Positions 8,038-16,135 are shown, counted from the stretch's first letter. The stretch is 64,000 nt of DNA from Bradyrhizobium agreste (GCF_016031625.1 NZ_JACCHP010000026.1:1-64000); one strand, 5' to 3'. Notes: generated by a model from the letters alone, not told the origin. Numbers and translations: made by a program.

Positions 8038-9201
8038 ATGAGTACGAGTATCGCTGCGCAGAGTAACGCGGCACGGAAGTCCAAGAATTTCTCCAAGAAC
8101 AATTCGCGGAAATCTTCCCGGAAAATGACGACCAATTGGCTTGGCGCCGCGGCGATCGGCTGCGTCGTGATGGGCGCCGGCTGGACCATCCACAGCAACA
8201 TCTTCGGCGCGAGCGTCTATCCGACCGTCGGCAGCGTCGGCTATGACGAGCCGGTGATCAAGCGCGCGCCCAGGGTGGCGCTGCGCGAGGCCGGCGAGGC
8301 CATCAAGGAAACCTTCGCGCTGCTGCCCGACCGTCTCCAGGTCGCAGCTCCGATCTCGCGCGAGATGTTCAACGAGCGCTTTGCCGCGGCCGCAACACAA
8401 GGCGTGCCGTCGAATGCCGCAAGCGCCGCACCCGCAACGCAGGTTGTTGCGGTGGCCAAGGACGCTCCGAAGCAGGGCGTGATCGCGAAGGTCGCGGAAG
8501 CGCTGAAGCCGGCAGCCAAGAGCGCCGATAACACCACAGACAAGACCAAGCGCGCGCCGGCTGCCCAGCTGCAACTCGCCTCGGCTGATCCTGCCGAGAT
8601 CGTGCCGGCGCCTGAAGCGAAACCGAAATCCTTCGCCGATCGCGCCAAGGCCGCGGTGATGTCGATCACCGCTCCGCGCCAGTCGATGGTTGAAAAGCTC
8701 TGGGGCAAGCGTGAGCCCTCCGGCGGGCTGCTCGCCTATGCCTCGGCCGATGCCAGCGTGACCGCGTCCATCGCGCCGAAGGAGCAGAACCCGATGCTCG
8801 GCGGCGCGCCGCCCTATGAGCGCGACACGGCGGTCTACGACATTACCGCCAAGACGGTGTATCTGCCCGACGGCACCAAGCTCGAGGCGCATTCCGGCCT
8901 CGGCTCCAATCTCGACGATCCGCGCTCCTCGAAAATCCGCATGCGCGGCGTGACGCCGCCGCACATCTACACGCTGAAGCCGCGCGAGGCGCTGTTCCAC
9001 GGCGTGCCGGCGCTGCGCCTGACGCCGATCGGCGGCGAGAGCGCGATCTACGGCCGCGACGGCCTGCTCGCGCACACCTTCATGCTCGGGCCGAACGGCG
9101 ATTCCAACGGCTGCGTGTCGTTCAAGGATTATTACGCATTCCTCGACGCCTACCGCAACAAGGGCATCCGCAAGCTCGCGGTGCTGGCGCGGGTGGAGTG
9201 A
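8038..9201 (+). CDS. DUF2778 (Tlde1/L,D-transpeptidase-like) protein
   Basis: The preferred ATG at 8038 gives 387 residues: a Ser/Lys/Asn-rich cytoplasmic tail, one membrane helix (WLGAAAIGCVVMGAGWTI), a long Ala/Lys-rich linker, and a C-terminal domain. That domain carries HTFMLGPNGDSNGCVSF, which places a His and a Cys as in L,D-transpeptidase-fold DUF2778 proteins. The domain probably acts on peptidoglycan in the periplasm. Related DUF2778 domains include interbacterial effectors, but this one is membrane-anchored with no immunity gene or secretion locus nearby, so a housekeeping wall role is more likely. Confidence 0.8.
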   Translation: MSTSIAAQSNAARKSKNFSKNNSRKSSRKMTTNWLGAAAIGCVVMGAGWTIHSNIFGASVYPTVGSVGYDEPVIKRAPRVALREAGEAIKETFALLPDRLQVAAPISREMFNERFAAAATQGVPSNAASAAPATQVVAVAKDAPKQGVIAKVAEALKPAAKSADNTTDKTKRAPAAQLQLASADPAEIVPAPEAKPKSFADRAKAAVMSITAPRQSMVEKLWGKREPSGGLLAYASADASVTASIAPKEQNPMLGGAPPYERDTAVYDITAKTVYLPDGTKLEAHSGLGSNLDDPRSSKIRMRGVTPPHIYTLKPREALFHGVPALRLTPIGGESAIYGRDGLLAHTFMLGPNGDSNGCVSFKDYYAFLDAYRNKGIRKLAVLARVE

Positions 9202-9235
9202 GGCGCAGCGTGGCCGCCCGTGTGGTTATGGCTGG

Positions 9236-10573
9236 CTAGCGCTTGACGAAGGTGAAGCTGCACGGACGCAGTTCGTTGCGTTTGCCGCTGCCGCGACTGC
9301 GCTCGAATTGCGCGTCGATCGTGTACGCGTATGGTGAGCCGGGGGCGATATTGTTGATGGTGTAGGCGCTCGGACCGGTGAGGCCGCGTGCACTGAGCGT
9401 GCTCTTCCCATCAGCCGATATCTGACCGTCGATTTCGAGCGTGCTGTTCGTACGGGGGTCGCGGTCCTCTGCATGAAATACGCCGTTCGCGACCGTGGCC
9501 GACAGCGCTCGGGTGTAGCCTAACGCCTTGCCTGAGCTCGCGCAGTTCACGGTGACGTCCCACTTGCCATCGAACGTCTTGTCCTCGCCGCCCGCCGGCG
9601 CAAGTGCCACCTTCTGCTTCAGGCTGTCGATCCGCGCCCTGGCCAGATTTGCGAAGCTGCAATTCGGAAAGCGCGCGAGGTGATCCTCATAGGCGCCGGT
9701 GGTGCCGATCCCATCGGCGGCCCTCCAATGTGCTTCCGCGGATGCGCAAGGATCGGGCCGGGGTGCGGCTTGCGGGGCCGTCACCGTGACCGATACCGGT
9801 CCGTTCAGGTAGAACTTCCCGATGATCGACAGCGAAAGCTCCGGTAGCTGGGTCTTGCCGCTGCTCTCGTAGACGTCGCTGCTGATGTCGCGGAAGACCT
9901 CGCCGATCTCCTGCGGCTGCTCGATGTGCTTGAGGAACGCCGTCGTATAGGGGCTGTTGCGGCCACTGCCGTCGGCGGCGACCTGACCCGCTTGCGTCGA
10001 GAACGCCACAATCGTGCCCCGGGGAGCATCGACCTTCGACAGCCCTCGTCCGATCGAGGCGGCGCGCGTCGAGGCGGCGGAGCGCTTGAGAGTTTCGGCC
10101 AGCGGATTGTCGCGGCAGGAATCCAGCACGAGGATGCGCAGGTTCTTGGCCTGCTGCAAATCGTTCACGATGTCGTCGACCCGCACGAAGCGCTTGAGAT
10201 CCGCTTCATCCGTGAGCACGGCATCGACGGGCATCAGGTAATTCACGCCGTTGTACTGCAGCGCATGGCCGCTGTAGTAGAACATGGCAACATCCGCCCG
10301 GCTCGCCGCGCGCGCAAAGCGGATGGTCAGGTCCTGCATGTCGGCCTGGCGCAAATCGATGCCCTGGAGCACCTCGAAGCCGCTGCGCCTCAGCGAGGCA
10401 GCGACGTCCTCGGCATCATGCGACGGGTTGGGAAGCTTCGCCGTCGATGCGTAGGCGCCGTTGCCGATCACCAGCGCGACCCGCGTTTCCGCCGATGCCG
10501 GAGCAAGGCACAGCCAGTAGGCGAGGAGAGCGGCGCAAGACCGCAATAGGCACATTCCGGAAGAAGCAGGCAT
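9236..10573 (-). CDS. Secreted caspase-like (peptidase C14) protein
   Basis: The 445-residue protein has an N-terminal signal peptide ending near PASAET. The caspase-fold domain follows: VALVIGNGAY, catalytic His103 in YYSGHAL and catalytic Cys153 in LVLDSCRDNP. After residue 250 comes a short region with ARFPNCSFANLARARI, resembling a Sel1/SPOR-linked helical segment, then a beta-rich C-terminal domain (KWDVTVNC...). Such orthocaspases are common in Bradyrhizobium with unknown substrates. The export signal suggests a periplasmic protease. It converges on the DUF2778 gene. Confidence 0.85.
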   Translation of the reverse strand: MPASSGMCLLRSCAALLAYWLCLAPASAETRVALVIGNGAYASTAKLPNPSHDAEDVAASLRRSGFEVLQGIDLRQADMQDLTIRFARAASRADVAMFYYSGHALQYNGVNYLMPVDAVLTDEADLKRFVRVDDIVNDLQQAKNLRILVLDSCRDNPLAETLKRSAASTRAASIGRGLSKVDAPRGTIVAFSTQAGQVAADGSGRNSPYTTAFLKHIEQPQEIGEVFRDISSDVYESSGKTQLPELSLSIIGKFYLNGPVSVTVTAPQAAPRPDPCASAEAHWRAADGIGTTGAYEDHLARFPNCSFANLARARIDSLKQKVALAPAGGEDKTFDGKWDVTVNCASSGKALGYTRALSATVANGVFHAEDRDPRTNSTLEIDGQISADGKSTLSARGLTGPSAYTINNIAPGSPYAYTIDAQFERSRGSGKRNELRPCSFTFVKR

Positions 10574-10682
10574 GAATGCCCTCCCAGGAAATATCGAAAA
10601 ATATCCCCGAGATTAGCGCATGCCGCGCCGACATCAATGCTCTGCCTGCCCGGCCTCCGGATTGCGCCGCCGCGGCATCCCG

Positions 10683-11321
10683 TCACGCCGCGCTTGCAGC
10701 CAGGGTCTTGCGCAGCGCCATCTCGGTCGCGATCGCCGCTTTCACCGCGGGCCGCGCCAGCATGCGTTCCAGATAGGCGGCCAAGGACGGCCAGCGCGCG
10801 ATGTCGATCCCCGCGGGACGAAGCAGCAGCAAGGTCCAGGTGAGATGGGCATCTGCCACGGTGAAGGCGTCGCCGACGAGGAATTCGCGGCCCGCCAGAT
10901 GCGCTGCCGGCACCGACAAGGTCTGCATGATCCTCGCGCGCGGCTTGGCCAGCGAGCCCTCGTCCTTGTACCAGAAGGTTGGAAACAGGAACGCCTTGTG
11001 GATCTCGGCGCCGACGAAGCTCAGCCATTCCTGCAGGCGATAGCGATCGAACTCGCCGGGCCGGGGCGCAAGGCGTGCCTCCGGCTTCACATCGGCGATG
11101 TATTGCAGCACCGCTGCGCTCTCCGTCAGCCGCTCGCCGTTCTCCAGCACCAGGACCGGCACCGCGCCCTTCGGCGACACGTCGCGGAAGTCGCTGCCGT
11201 CGTCCACGAGCCGCTTGGTCCAGATATGGGCGAGGTGATACTGCGCCTCGATCCCGGCCTCCAGCAGCGCGATGCGGCTCGAGAGCGAGCAGGCCATCGG
11301 AAAGAAATAGAGCTGCAGCAT
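10683..11321 (-). CDS. Glutathione S-transferase family protein
   Basis: This 212-residue protein begins LYFFPMACSLSSRIALLEAG, the N-terminal thioredoxin-fold active-site segment of bacterial GSTs with Ser/Cys near residues 10-13. The conserved VPVLVLENGERLTESAAVLQYI glutathione-binding stretch lies near residue 60, and an all-helical C-terminal domain follows. It lies 12 bp downstream of the isochorismatase-like gene and is probably translated from the same mRNA, suggesting a small detoxification or degradation unit. The substrate is not predictable. Confidence 0.88.
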   Translation of the reverse strand: MLQLYFFPMACSLSSRIALLEAGIEAQYHLAHIWTKRLVDDGSDFRDVSPKGAVPVLVLENGERLTESAAVLQYIADVKPEARLAPRPGEFDRYRLQEWLSFVGAEIHKAFLFPTFWYKDEGSLAKPRARIMQTLSVPAAHLAGREFLVGDAFTVADAHLTWTLLLLRPAGIDIARWPSLAAYLERMLARPAVKAAIATEMALRKTLAASAA

Positions 11322-11333
11322 CGCAACGTCTCC

Positions 11334-11927
11334 TCAGGTCAGTGCATCGCTCGGCGCGATGATCGCGAAGCGATCCGACAATTCGGCCAGCGCGACCTCG
11401 TGGATCATTCTCGCCGGCAGCGCGCCGCCGCGCCCGTCGGGAAGATCGCGCGTGGCGCAGGCGTCGGCCGCGATCGTCGTGCGCAGGCCGAGATCAAGCG
11501 CGGCGCGCGCGGTCGAAGACACGCACATATGCGTCATGAACCCCGCGAGCACGATGTTCTTGCGTCCGGTCGCGGCCAGCCGGGCCTGCAGGTCGGTGCC
11601 GGCGAAGGCATTCGGCAACGCCTTCTCGATCACGGGTTCGGTCGCGAGCGGCGTCAGGCGCTCGACGATCGCACCGCGTGCCGCCTCGCGGTCGAACAGG
11701 CCGCCGGCGCGGCCCTTGTGCGCGACGTGGAAGATCGCAGCTCCGCTGTCCCGTGCGCGCGCGAGCAGGCGCGCAGCCGCGGCGATCGCCGCTTGCGCAT
11801 CGGGCAGGGTGAGCGGGCCGGCGCAATATTCGTTCTGGATGTCGATCAGAACGAGGCAGGTCTCGTTGAGCTTGGGCGGATTGAGATCGGCGCCGGCGAG
11901 TTCGAGCAGCGTCTTTGGAGCGGTCAT
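11334..11927 (-). CDS. Isochorismatase-family cysteine hydrolase
   Basis: The 197-residue protein shows the family triad: Asp in CLVLIDIQNEY, Lys in VAHKGRAGGLF, and Cys in VLAGFMTHMCVSSTAR. The cis-peptide and Cys region NIVLAGFMTHMC is typical of nicotinamidase/isochorismatase-like amidohydrolases. The length is usual for the superfamily. It forms an operon with the GST and is divergent from a LysR regulator, which probably controls it. The precise substrate is unknown. Confidence 0.88.
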   Translation of the reverse strand: MTAPKTLLELAGADLNPPKLNETCLVLIDIQNEYCAGPLTLPDAQAAIAAAARLLARARDSGAAIFHVAHKGRAGGLFDREAARGAIVERLTPLATEPVIEKALPNAFAGTDLQARLAATGRKNIVLAGFMTHMCVSSTARAALDLGLRTTIAADACATRDLPDGRGGALPARMIHEVALAELSDRFAIIAPSDALT

Positions 11928-11999
11928 GCTGTCAGGCTTTCGTGAATGTCGGATGCTTCGACACTAGCGTAGCAGCAGCCTGCCATTGTGCAGGACTAT

Positions 12000-12016
12000 T
12001 GCAGCTGATGGCTGCA
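12000..12016. promoter_or_regulatory. Inverted repeat, candidate LysR-regulator site
   Basis: TGCAGC and GCTGCA are perfect inverted arms separated by five bases. They lie in the 128-bp divergent gap between the isochorismatase-like gene and the LysR gene, with extra TGCAG half-sites nearby. The position and the T-N11-A-like symmetry suit a LysR operator. This is an inference only. Confidence 0.35.
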
Positions 12017-12055
12017 GATTTGCAGGCGGCGGCAGTGACTGCTAAGCTTGCTCCG

Positions 12056-12895
12056 ATGAACTGGGACGATCTGCGCATCATCGCCGCGGTCAGGGACGAG
12101 GGCACCTATGCCGGCGCCAGCGCGCGGCTGCGCATCGACGAGACCACCGTCGGCCGCAGGCTGGCGCGCATCCAGCGCGATCTCGGCGTGCCGCTGTTCG
12201 ATGCGGTGGACGGCATGCGGCGGCCGACGCGCCAGTGCGAGGCGGTGCTCGCGCATGTCGGCGCGATGGCCGCGCATGCGGCGGCGATCGACCGCATCAA
12301 GGAGAGCCAGGCCGGCCCGGTCGGGCGGCTGCGGATCGCCTCGACCAATGCGGTCGCCGAAGAGCTGCTGGCGCCGCATGCGAGCAGCTTCCTGCGCGAT
12401 CATCCTGGGCTGACGCTGCAATTCCTCACCGCGAGCGGCAACGTCAAGTTCTCGCGCTGGCAGGCCGATCTCGCCATCCGCCTGCGCAAGCCGGAGAAGG
12501 GCGACTTCACCATCTCCAAACTCGGCGACGTCAGGCTGTACTTCTTCGAGCCCGCGGACCGCGGCGGCGGCGAGCCCGTTGCGTGCGTCTATCCGGACGA
12601 GCTCGATGCGATTCCGGAAGCGCAGTTCTTGCGTGCGAAGCGGCTGACGAACGTGCGCTGCATCACCGACAATGTCCGCATCATCCGCACCATGATCCAG
12701 TCGCATCAGGCCATCGGCGTGCTGCCCGAGCACAGCTGCGCTCCCCTGCTCGCCGACCGCAGCCTGCGCGCCACCCTGCTGCCGAAGCGCCGCGACGTCT
12801 GGCTGCTGGTGCAGAACCACCTCAAGCGCGATCCGGCGACACGCGTGACGATCGACTGGGTGAGGGCGTGCTTCCAGGACATCTCGCGCAATTGA
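12056..12895 (+). CDS. LysR-family transcriptional regulator
   Basis: Starting at MNWDDLRIIAAVRDEG (ATG 12056), the 279-residue protein has the usual LysR winged helix (GASARLRIDETTVGRRLARIQRDLG) and an effector-binding domain beginning near residue 90. The frame is open upstream to 11915, but the conserved family start is at 12056. It is divergent from the isochorismatase/GST pair and is the obvious candidate regulator of that pair. The effector is unknown. Confidence 0.9.
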   Translation: MNWDDLRIIAAVRDEGTYAGASARLRIDETTVGRRLARIQRDLGVPLFDAVDGMRRPTRQCEAVLAHVGAMAAHAAAIDRIKESQAGPVGRLRIASTNAVAEELLAPHASSFLRDHPGLTLQFLTASGNVKFSRWQADLAIRLRKPEKGDFTISKLGDVRLYFFEPADRGGGEPVACVYPDELDAIPEAQFLRAKRLTNVRCITDNVRIIRTMIQSHQAIGVLPEHSCAPLLADRSLRATLLPKRRDVWLLVQNHLKRDPATRVTIDWVRACFQDISRN

Positions 12896-12963
12896 TGCCG
12901 CATATCGCCGCGATCATCGCGCCACGCCGCGCAAGCTGCGACGAAAAAACTTCAGCCACCCCC

Positions 12964-12992
12964 TTGCAACCCGAACGTGCCTGGTCTATTAG
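12964..12992 (+). promoter_or_regulatory. Candidate housekeeping promoter for the tRNA-like sequences
   Basis: TTGCAA at 12964-12969 and TATTAG at 12987-12992 are separated by 17 bp, a good sigma-70 arrangement. It lies about 95 bp ahead of the first tRNA-like sequence with nothing coding between. Such strong AT-rich boxes stand out in this GC-rich sequence. Confidence 0.45.
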
Positions 12993-13088
12993 CGCCGTCC
13001 TTCGCTAGGCCATGGGTTCGGGCTCGCTGAGATCCCGACTGGCGCGGATCGCTCTGCGATTTCGTGTTCCGCCGAATGAAGGAGAAGC

Positions 13089-13161
13089 GCAGGACGTAGC
13101 TCATGGAGAGCGTCGGGCTGAACACCCGAAGGCATCGGTTCGATTCCGGTCTCTTGCCCCA
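13089..13161 (+). tRNA. Atypical tRNA-like sequence 1 (anticodon position GAA)
   Basis: A cloverleaf can be drawn. Acceptor arm GCAGGAC pairs with CTCTTGC with one mismatch and one G-U pair. The D stem is GCTC/GAGC with a very short ATGGA loop. The anticodon stem TCGGG/CCCGA holds loop CTGAACA. The T arm is ATCGG-TTCGATT-CCGGT, and CCCA is encoded at the end. GAA at positions 34-36 would be tRNA-Phe. The three-base connector after the acceptor, short D loop and C37 are unusual, so this is either a degenerate tRNA or a dedicated tRNA-like RNA. Confidence 0.5.
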
Positions 13162-13239
13162 CGAAGGATAGCTCAGTTGGGTAGAGCAGGTGATGTTGAA
13201 ATCATCGGGTCGCGGGTTCGAATCCCGCTCCAAGCGCTC
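13162..13239 (+). tRNA. Atypical tRNA-like sequence 2 (anticodon position GAA, weak acceptor stem)
   Basis: This directly abuts the first tRNA-like unit. D arm (TAGCTCAGTTGGGTAGAGC), an anticodon stem TGATG/CATCG with loop TTGAAAT, and a perfect T arm (GCGGG-TTCGAAT-CCCGC) are present. The acceptor stem forms only about three pairs (GGA/TCC), and no CCA is encoded after it. The T arm is too good for simple drift. It may be a tRNA pseudogene or a functional tRNA-like RNA with a shortened acceptor. Confidence 0.45.
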
Positions 13240-13275
13240 CGTTTCAGCCTGAAAAGCTGATACCTCTGACGAGGA

Positions 13276-13310
13276 CCGGACGCGCGCTTCAGTCGCAGTC
13301 CGGCCGTTTT
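13276..13310 (+). terminator. Terminator-like hairpin after the tRNA-like pair
   Basis: CCGGAC at 13276-13281 pairs with GTCCGG at 13298-13303 and is followed by CCGTTTT. It could end the tRNA-like transcript before the slipin gene. Confidence 0.4.
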
Positions 13311-13529
13311 GCCGCAAGGCTTTCCGTCCGAACCTAGACACTGTGAGACCGGCTTTGCGCCGCGGGTAGATACCGCTTGCGCTGATGCCGGGTGGCTCCG
13401 CATGACCGCGCGGCACGTCTCGCGCGATCGCGCGCGTGCGCCCGTCGTCAGGCAAGCTCAAGCCCTGGCCCGCCGATCTTTCAGGAAGCGTCGTCCGCGT
13501 CCTCACATCCTTTGCAAACGAAACCTGCT

Positions 13530-13547
13530 GCCCGGCATCCGCCGGGC
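13530..13547 (+). other. Hairpin in the slipin leader; rest of 13311-13568 empty
   Basis: GCCCGGC-ATCC-GCCGGGC is a perfect stem-loop ending 21 bp before the slipin ATG. It sits just ahead of a strong AAAGGAGG ribosome-binding site, so it could influence translation or end a transcript from upstream. I see no gene in the remaining roughly 220 bp back to 13311. Confidence 0.35.
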
Positions 13548-13568
13548 GCAAAATAAAGGAGGCGTGCC

Positions 13569-14732
13569 ATGACTTTGAACAAGGGCTGGCATTTGCTGAT
13601 GCTGAACGTGACGGTGAAGGATGGCGAGCGTGCGTTGCTCACGCGCAACGGGCAGCTCGTGCGCGTGCTCGTGCCCGGCAAGCATCGTCTGTTCGATCCC
13701 CTGCACGAGCTGAAGGCCGAGGTGTTCGACGTGGTCCGCAGCGAATTTCCTGCGGAGCGCTACGCGGTGCTGAAGGCCGCGCGGCCCGATCTGGCCGCCG
13801 AGCTGTTCGAGGCGGTCGAGACCGGAGCGGACGAGATCGCCATCGTCAGCCTCGACGGCCGGCCCGTGCATCTGATGACGCCCTGGCAGGTGCGCGTCTA
13901 CTGGAAGGTCGCGACGCGCATCGATGTCGAGCGCATCGACGTGTCCGCTGATCCCAAGGTCAGCACGCGGCATCTGGCCATGATCGAGCGCAACCGCTCG
14001 GCGGTGACGTCGGAGACGGTGGTCGAGAACCACGAGGCGGGTCTGCTCTACGTCGAGGGCCGGCTCGTGGAGCGGCTCGCGCCCGGCCGGCACGCCTTCT
14101 GGACCGTCGGCCGCAAGATCGAGGTGAAGCGCCTCGACCTGCGGCCCCAGGCGATCGAGATCACCGCGCAGGAGATGCTGACCAAGGATCGCATCGCGCT
14201 GCGGGTGACGTTGACCGCGTTCCGTAAGGTCGTCGATCCCGAGCGCACGGTCGCGACCGTGCCCGACGTGGATGCGTGGCTGTACCGCCTGGTGCAGTTC
14301 GCGATCCGCGAGGCGGTCGCGAGCCGGACGCTGGACGAGGTGCTGTCGGCGAAGGCGGCGCTCGATGCTGAGCTGCGCGACTACGTGCGGGCACGGGTCG
14401 TAGAGTCCGGTGTCGAGGTGACCGAGCTCGGCGTCAAGGACGTGATCCTGCCCGGCGAGATCCGGGAGCTGGTGAACAAGGTGGTGGAGGCGGAGCGGGT
14501 CGCGAAGGCGAACCTGATCCGCCGGCAGGAGGAGACCGCGGCGACGCGTTCGCTCCTGAACACTGCTCGCCTGATGGAGGAGAACCCCCTGCTGCTGCGG
14601 CTCAAGGAGCTGGAGTCGCTGGAGCGGCTGGTCGAGAAGGTCGGCCGCATCGACCTCCATGCCGGCGACGGCCAGGGCCTCGATGCCCTCCTGACCCGGC
14701 TCGTGCGCCTGAAGGCGCCCGAGAGCGCATGA
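13569..14732 (+). CDS. Slipin (SPFH/band 7) family protein
   Basis: The 387-residue protein has a strong AAAGGAGG ribosome-binding site ahead of its ATG. It carries an SPFH/band-7 domain at about residues 160-320 (VKRLDLRPQAIEITAQEMLTKD, then a helical AREVVESG-like stretch and VTELGVKDVILPGEI). That is characteristic of stomatin/slipin proteins, and a coiled-coil tail follows. It lacks an obvious N-terminal membrane helix, unlike classical stomatins. Its place directly after two tRNA-like sequences recalls RNA-repair loci in other bacteria, but no rtcA, rtcB or rtcR is in this window. Confidence 0.85.
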   Translation: MTLNKGWHLLMLNVTVKDGERALLTRNGQLVRVLVPGKHRLFDPLHELKAEVFDVVRSEFPAERYAVLKAARPDLAAELFEAVETGADEIAIVSLDGRPVHLMTPWQVRVYWKVATRIDVERIDVSADPKVSTRHLAMIERNRSAVTSETVVENHEAGLLYVEGRLVERLAPGRHAFWTVGRKIEVKRLDLRPQAIEITAQEMLTKDRIALRVTLTAFRKVVDPERTVATVPDVDAWLYRLVQFAIREAVASRTLDEVLSAKAALDAELRDYVRARVVESGVEVTELGVKDVILPGEIRELVNKVVEAERVAKANLIRRQEETAATRSLLNTARLMEENPLLLRLKELESLERLVEKVGRIDLHAGDGQGLDALLTRLVRLKAPESA

Positions 14733-14736
14733 ACCG

Positions 14737-14760
14737 AAGGGCCGCCCACGGGCGGCCCTT
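14737..14760 (+). terminator. Intrinsic terminator-type hairpin after slipin
   Basis: AAGGGCCGCCC and GGGCGGCCCTT form an 11-bp stem immediately after the slipin stop codon. No strong T run follows, so it may act bidirectionally or only stabilise the mRNA end. Confidence 0.6.
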
Positions 14761-14893
14761 CACATCGGCGTTGCCGCCGTCCGCATTGAACGCGGTCGAC
14801 GCGAGGTGCGACCAATTCGAGCTCGGCGGGGATTGAGCGCGCTCGCAGGTTGCGTCATTCTGGAGCCGCAACGTCTTGAATCAGGGAAGGCGC

Positions 14894-15637
14894 ATGACCG
14901 TTCTTCAGGAATCGACTCGCCCCGCGGCGCGATCCAGCGACTGGAAGGCGATCGTTATCCTGATCCTCATGATCCCGGTGCTGTGGTCGCCGGTGATCCT
15001 GTTTCGCTTCGTCCTGTATCAGCCGTTCAACATCCCGTCCCGCTCGATGGCGCCGACACTGGTGGTCGGCGACTACGTCTTTGCCGCGAAATACGCCTAC
15101 GGCTATGGCCGCTATTCCTTCCCCTTCGCGTCGTCCTTGATCTCGGGCCGCATCCTCGCAGCCGATCCCGAATACGGCGACATCGTCGTGTTCCGGACCG
15201 CGAAGGATGGTTCGGTCGACTACGTCAAGCGCGTCGTCGGCCTGCCCGGAGACCGCATCCAGATGCGGCGCGGCCAACTCATCCTCAACGACCGCCCGGT
15301 GACCCGCGTCGCCCTGGAGACGACACGTGCCGGCGACGCCTGCAGTTTCGACGGCAGCGCGGCCGTCAAGCGCTGGCGCGAGACGCTGCCGAACGGCGCG
15401 TCCTATGTCACCTACGACTGCGTCGATAACGGCACTCTCGACAACACCAACGTCTTCACGGTGCCGCCGGGCCACTTCTTCGTGCTCGGCGACAACCGCG
15501 ACAATTCCACCGACAGCCGCATGCCGGCGTTCGGCTTCGTGCCGATGGAGAATTTCATCGGCAAGGTGACGCGGATCTTCTGGTCGCTCGACGAGGACGG
15601 CGAGCCGCGCTTCGAGCGGATCGGGAAGGTGGAGTGA
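14894..15637 (+). CDS. lepB: Signal peptidase I
   Basis: The ATG at 14894 is preceded by AGGGAAGG at proper spacing, so it is preferred over an in-frame ATG at 14876. The 247-residue protein has one N-terminal membrane helix. The catalytic Ser51 is in PFNIPSRSMAPTLVVGD, the catalytic Lys112 is in YVKRVVGLPGD, and the box E motif GDNRDNSTDSR follows. It cleaves signal peptides of exported proteins at the inner membrane. The sole oddity is location: it is not next to rnc or era, so a second lepB copy may exist elsewhere. Confidence 0.93.
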   Translation: MTVLQESTRPAARSSDWKAIVILILMIPVLWSPVILFRFVLYQPFNIPSRSMAPTLVVGDYVFAAKYAYGYGRYSFPFASSLISGRILAADPEYGDIVVFRTAKDGSVDYVKRVVGLPGDRIQMRRGQLILNDRPVTRVALETTRAGDACSFDGSAAVKRWRETLPNGASYVTYDCVDNGTLDNTNVFTVPPGHFFVLGDNRDNSTDSRMPAFGFVPMENFIGKVTRIFWSLDEDGEPRFERIGKVE

Positions 15638-15647
15638 GGCCTAGACT

Positions 15648-15690
15648 GTCATTCCGGGGCGGCGCGGAGCGCCGAGCCCGGAATCCATTG
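15648..15690. repeat. REP-like palindrome (TCATTCCGGGGC type), left of GIY-YIG gene
   Basis: The element reads GTCATTCCGGGGC...GAGCCCGGAATCCAT with an internal stem GGCGC/GCGCC. It is the first of many copies of this family in the window, and it lies between the lepB stop and the GIY-YIG stop. Confidence 0.8.
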
Positions 15691-15700
15691 ATCCGCGTGT

Positions 15701-15988
15701 TCAGCTCGCGATTTGCGGATACAAGTCGATCCATTGAGGATTCTTCTCCTCAATGAGCCGGATTTTCCATTCTCTCCGCCACTTCTTCAATTCCTTCTCG
15801 CGCGCGATGGCCGTGACGGGATCGTCGTAAATCTCGAACCATATAAGCCTGTCGACCGAATACCGCTTGCTGAATCCGGCGGCGATTTTGCTCTTATGTT
15901 CGTAGATGCGGCGGACGATATCGTTCGTCACGCCGATATAGAGCGTGCCGTACTTCTTGCTGGCGAGGAGGTAGACGTAATAGGCCAT
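15701..15988 (-). CDS. GIY-YIG domain nuclease, small
   Basis: The 95-residue protein starts MAYYVYLLASKKYGTLYIGV, containing the two-strand GIY-YIG motif (YVYLL and LYIGV). The family Arg and His lie in VRRIYEHK, and the Glu is in AIAREKELKKWRREWK. It consists of only the catalytic domain, like YhbQ/UPF0213-type proteins. It is flanked on both sides by inverted copies of the REP-like palindrome, suggesting that gene and repeats travel together. Biological substrate unknown. Confidence 0.9.
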   Translation of the reverse strand: MAYYVYLLASKKYGTLYIGVTNDIVRRIYEHKSKIAAGFSKRYSVDRLIWFEIYDDPVTAIAREKELKKWRREWKIRLIEEKNPQWIDLYPQIAS

Positions 15989-16000
15989 GAGTGCGCGGTG

Positions 16001-16043
16001 AAATGGATTCCGGGCTCGCGACTTCGTCGCGCCCCGGAATGAC
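16001..16043. repeat. REP-like palindrome, right of GIY-YIG gene, inverted copy
   Basis: ATGGATTCCGGGCTCGCGACTTCG...CCCCGGAATGAC is the reverse orientation of the copy at 15648. It begins 13 bp upstream of the GIY-YIG start codon, so the gene sits precisely between two inverted copies. Confidence 0.8.
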
Positions 16044-16065
16044 CAAAATTACAACTTTTGCGTGC

Positions 16066-16106
16066 CTCATTCAAAAACAAAAACCCCGGCATCGCTGCCG
16101 GGGTTT
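16066..16106 (-). terminator. Intrinsic terminator of groESL
   Basis: On the minus strand AAACCCCGGCA-GCGA-TGCCGGGGTTT forms an 11-bp stem followed by a T-rich run (TTTTGTTTTTG). It lies 30 bp after the groEL stop and is the clearest rho-independent terminator in the window. Confidence 0.9.
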
Positions 16107-16135
16107 CGCATTCGTATCGTGCCTGAACGGCTGGA

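Noticed and set aside
8038..9201. DUF2778 protein as a type VI secretion effector with immunity gene
   Set aside because: It is membrane-anchored with a long linker, and no immunity, VgrG, Hcp or other secretion gene lies nearby.
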